A DNA stretch of 64,000 bases from Lottia gigantea (taxonomy: Eukaryota > Mollusca > Gastropoda > Lottiidae). Positions within the stretch are counted from its first letter, which is position 1; each line of letters opens with the position of its first letter. The notes beneath the pieces were generated by a model. The model searched no databases, was not told the origin of the DNA, and saw only the letters and a list, made by a program, of their open reading frames with translations. Positions 61,144-64,000 of this stretch are shown piece by piece. The position numbers and the translations under genes were made by a program. Location of the stretch: NCBI RefSeq assembly GCF_000327385.1, contig NW_008707797.1:3288028-3352027 (forward strand), given 5' to 3'.

Positions 61144-61304
61144 CTTTCTAATCTGTTTACGTCCAGGATAATTCCACAAAAGTTCCCTCACTGCCCACTG
61201 CATTAATTTGTCCGTGTTAAGCCTAGCAGATACGTAGACTGAAGAACAGAACTCTCTGAAGTGGCGGGGCTTTGTTACTATGATAATGTGGCATGTGCTA
61301 TTTC
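61144..61304 (-). CDS. Unassigned exon-like stretch
   Basis: Acceptor ATTTTCAG before 61304, donor AAAG then GTATAAG at 61143. It has 161 bases (phase 1 in, phase 0 out) without a stop. It encodes NSTCHIIIVTKPRHFREFC, then SSVYVSARLNTDKLMQWAVR, then ELLWNYPGRKQIRK. Amino-acid use (Trp, Cys, Arg, even codon use) is unlike the Phe/Ile/Lys-rich chance frames around it. I do not recognise the family. A loose similarity in spacing to the N-domain of arthropod-type phenoloxidases (F-x-x-F ... R-x-N ... L ... A ... L) is too weak to name it. Confidence 0.35.
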
Positions 61305-61696
61305 CTGAAAATGAATATTTCTTAGTAAAATATGTCATAAAGAAATGACAGCAATGTCCAAAAAATATTTGAAAGGAAATGAATGTCACAGACAAGACAC
61401 TCAGTGACATGTGTTTCAAGATGTCACCCAGAAACATTCTCACGAGAAAATACAACCCGAACATCAATACAGACATATTTATCAATTATGGTTGCATGTT
61501 TTTAAAAAGTTATTTTTATTAAAAACATTATACAGGACATAATTCTTTCATTAAGAAGACCAAAATAACATATATTTGAATTGTTTCTCAAACTGTGTGA
61601 TTGGTTTATATTTGTTCACGAAGAGCTGACGATCGGCTTTGGTTATAAGGCTGGACTCTAATTGACTTCCTGACTGGTCCACGTGAAAAAAACCTG

Positions 61697-61819
61697 TTAC
61701 AGTAGCCATATGGCAACTTCGTCTACCCTGTAATATCTTCGTAATGGAATGTTACTTCCTCCTGGGAAACGTACATTCACACCTTCCTTGGCGACGGGCA
61801 CGTCATTAAAAGATGGACA
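61697..61819 (-). other. Second coding-like stretch, possibly linked to 61144-61304
   Basis: The minus frame reads CPSFNDVPVAKEGVNVRFPG, then GSNIPLRRYYRVDEV and a stop. There is a possible donor (GTAGAC) just after RRYY. No good acceptor was found at its upstream side, and an in-frame TGA lies three codons before it. The sense of the peptide (Gly, Pro, Arg, Val-rich) stands out locally. Weak support. Confidence 0.18.
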
Positions 61820-64000
61820 ATTCAGTCAGGTATTCCCTCCCTTGAATGTAATTTCGGTCGTATATGCTGTAAAGTTCAGAAAATCAAGATAATAGACAGA
61901 AAAATAAGATTCATTAAAACCACGCTGTCTCTGAGACAGGTAATAAATGTTATTTAGAAGTGTTTGTTATCTACGAGTTTTAACACCTAATATATTAGCA
62001 ATGGAGGTTTATCCTTCAGTCAATTTATCACGGTAGAGACTTGGACAATTAGCTTTTGTCAACCACCAAGGAGAATCAATGGGGATTTGAAGGGGGTTAT
62101 CTATAGGTGAGGCTGTAATGTGATACAGTAGACAATGTCAATAAACAACCTTTAACAAGACAAATACAACAGTCAATTTGTTAAGACAACGGTGATTGTT
62201 TTAAGTCAAATCTAACAGTGGTAAATCTGTGATAAAGTCAACAGTCAAATAGTTCTCTTATTGAATTAACCTTTTGCTCTTTTAGGGATTTTAAACAGTT
62301 TTAGTGTTGTACTACATATAGCTTGGTTATAATTTAAACACCTGATGACATTTCTCGTTTGAGGAGTCTACTACAAACCTGCTCTATTTGGTCATCTTTT
62401 TTGCCGATTGTTTGGTTAAGGGTTTAGTTCGCATGAAGGGGACAAATTGATGGCACAATTAACTGAAATTCACAAATGAAATAAAAATCCGTTCAAGCAA
62501 AACAATTCCTTTCATCAAAATCTCAGACAAAGTATGGAGAGTAAAGTTGTGTAGTAGTGGACTCCTTCAAAGAGAAGTACTATCAGGTTTTGAACCACTA
62601 ACGGACTCCACTAACTGAATTGTGGGTATTAGTAATATGAATGCGTTGTTGAGTTATATGGTCATATATATGATAAATGTATTTTATTCAGGGGTTCAGC
62701 TACATTATGGAATTATTTATATACATGTAATATTAAGTATACAAGCTTAGCTAAACGTTGAAATAATCAATATAATATAGGGTCTGAAGCTTAGTCATAG
62801 GCTCATCAGAATAAAGCGACCTTGAAATCTGAGAGCAGTATAACTGTAAAAACACAATGATTAAGGTAACTGTCAGAACAAATAACAATTATTGTATTCA
62901 GATATTGACGTATAACAATGAAAATACAGGTACAAATTATAGGTTATGTTCTAACTAGGAAATAAATGAGCTTTTACAAACACTGTGAAGTAGAAAAATT
63001 GTACATGTCATATAGATATATATATATACTTTTAAACTGTTTATTTCGACTTCCCCTTGCCACAAAAATCTTCCTATTTCTTTTTTACTTTATCTTCATA
63101 ATAATTTAATATATTTTTTACTTCTTAGGTCAGATATCACTTGGAAATCTTGGAGCCTCATCCTAGAGTTAATTTATATTTGCACTTTAATTTACATGTA
63201 CATGTGATTCTTGATTTGAAGACGGCAAATAGTCTTTGAAGTCAGACTGTAAGTGTTAACCTTCGACCTTTCACCATTGGTGTTCATGTTACACTTCTAT
63301 TGAAACCATGATATAACTGAGGAAGATATTTCGAACAAAAAATACATCAAAATAATGTTACTACAGTTTGGCTAGCTCGATGTCAATCTGCTTTTGCAGC
63401 CAAGATATCATATTTCCAACATCGTATCCAACTCGTCACCAAATTCTTCGTTATTGCTCATTTCTAAATAAGGACTTTAACTTTTCTGTCTGTCTCATTG
63501 TGTATTAACTCTCTCGCCATCAAATTCTTCGTCATCGTACAATATCAGAACACCATACACCTGTACACGTAGATGATGTTTGTGATAATATTTGGTTAAC
63601 GGAGTACATCACAGATCTCTTAGATCACTTTACATATACACAATGATTTGAATATTGTTACAACATACAACCTTCAAATATCAGTCATTCTCTTTCTATT
63701 GTATCTTATCACGATTTCAAACTGCGGGTGTAAAAATAAAAATTAAAATTAAACAGAAAATGACTCCACCCAACTAAAGGTGACAGTAAAATCCATCGTT
63801 TAATAAATTATTAAGTTGTTATAGTGATATGCATCTAGATAGCATATTTTTTATTATATTTAAAATTTTAGACTATTGAAAATTATCATTCATATCTCTT
63901 GAATTTTTGTTGGAAAATTTGAAATTACATTTTTAGATTAAACCGAAAACAGTCTTTTGTTTAAAAGGGGTTTAAAATTGGTTCGTTTTAAATGTTATCT

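Larger units (their letters stand above)
42878..64000. other. 5' flank of ADAMTSL to window end; no confident gene
   Basis: About 21 kb of AT-rich DNA. It holds MITE-like elements (43.9, 47.4 kb), a GC-richer dispersed repeat (45.7 kb), a 21-bp array (50.0 kb), a gap (53.3 kb), the third copy of the 51-bp repeat (55.6 kb), an AGATGGCGC array (58.3 kb) and two exon-like candidates (60.5 and 61.2 kb). Presumed ADAMTSL promoter sequence lies just right of 42877; I saw no clear TATA box. Confidence 0.55.

Overview
The window looks like AT-rich, gene-poor nuclear DNA of an animal, most likely a lophotrochozoan and probably a mollusc. Two spliced genes have GT-AG introns and exon-by-exon homology to animal proteins. 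The rest is long introns, minisatellites, small foldback elements and worn LINE pieces. The mollusc call is inference: it rests on the style of the repeats (several share a GGAATGGAGTTTTACGTC end) and on the gene content. No species can be named from the sequence alone. One 50-base run of N marks a scaffold gap at 53342-53391.

Layout. Positions 1-2428 (minus strand) carry the first five coding exons of PRCC, a nuclear protein; its C-terminal exons lie off the left edge. Positions 2429-4160 are intergenic and hold a 40-bp tandem repeat and a LINE ORF2 tail. Positions 4161-42877 (minus strand) carry one complete ADAMTS-like gene of the ADAMTSL1/ADAMTSL3 (punctin) type. I resolve 17 coding exons, all phase-compatible, giving 1006 residues: signal peptide, TSR1, cysteine-rich module, ten more TSRs, one Ig domain between TSR8 and TSR9, and a C-terminal PLAC domain. 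The small first exon (11 codons) lies about 24 kb upstream of exon 2, so most of 18.6-42.8 kb is intron 1.

The intron and the 5' flank (42.9-64 kb) hold no other confidently identified gene. They contain a 51-bp minisatellite at three loci in both orientations, two unrelated 21-bp A/B arrays, several foldback or MITE-like elements, two LINE reverse-transcriptase scraps, and a degenerate ~70-bp array carrying AGATGGCGC cores like the CTCF motif. Three places look like possible unrecognised coding DNA: a TATA box with a short signal-peptide-like ORF at 26.3 kb, an esterase-like stretch at 60.5 kb (+), and a well-bounded exon-like stretch at 61.1-61.3 kb (-).

Biology. The two genes do not obviously work together: one is a nuclear mitosis/splicing-associated protein, the other a secreted matrix glycoprotein. 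The most notable point is that the ADAMTS-like protein has lost the spacer module inside a single exon and keeps only one Ig domain, while the flanking modules remain recognisably of the ADAMTSL1/3 type.
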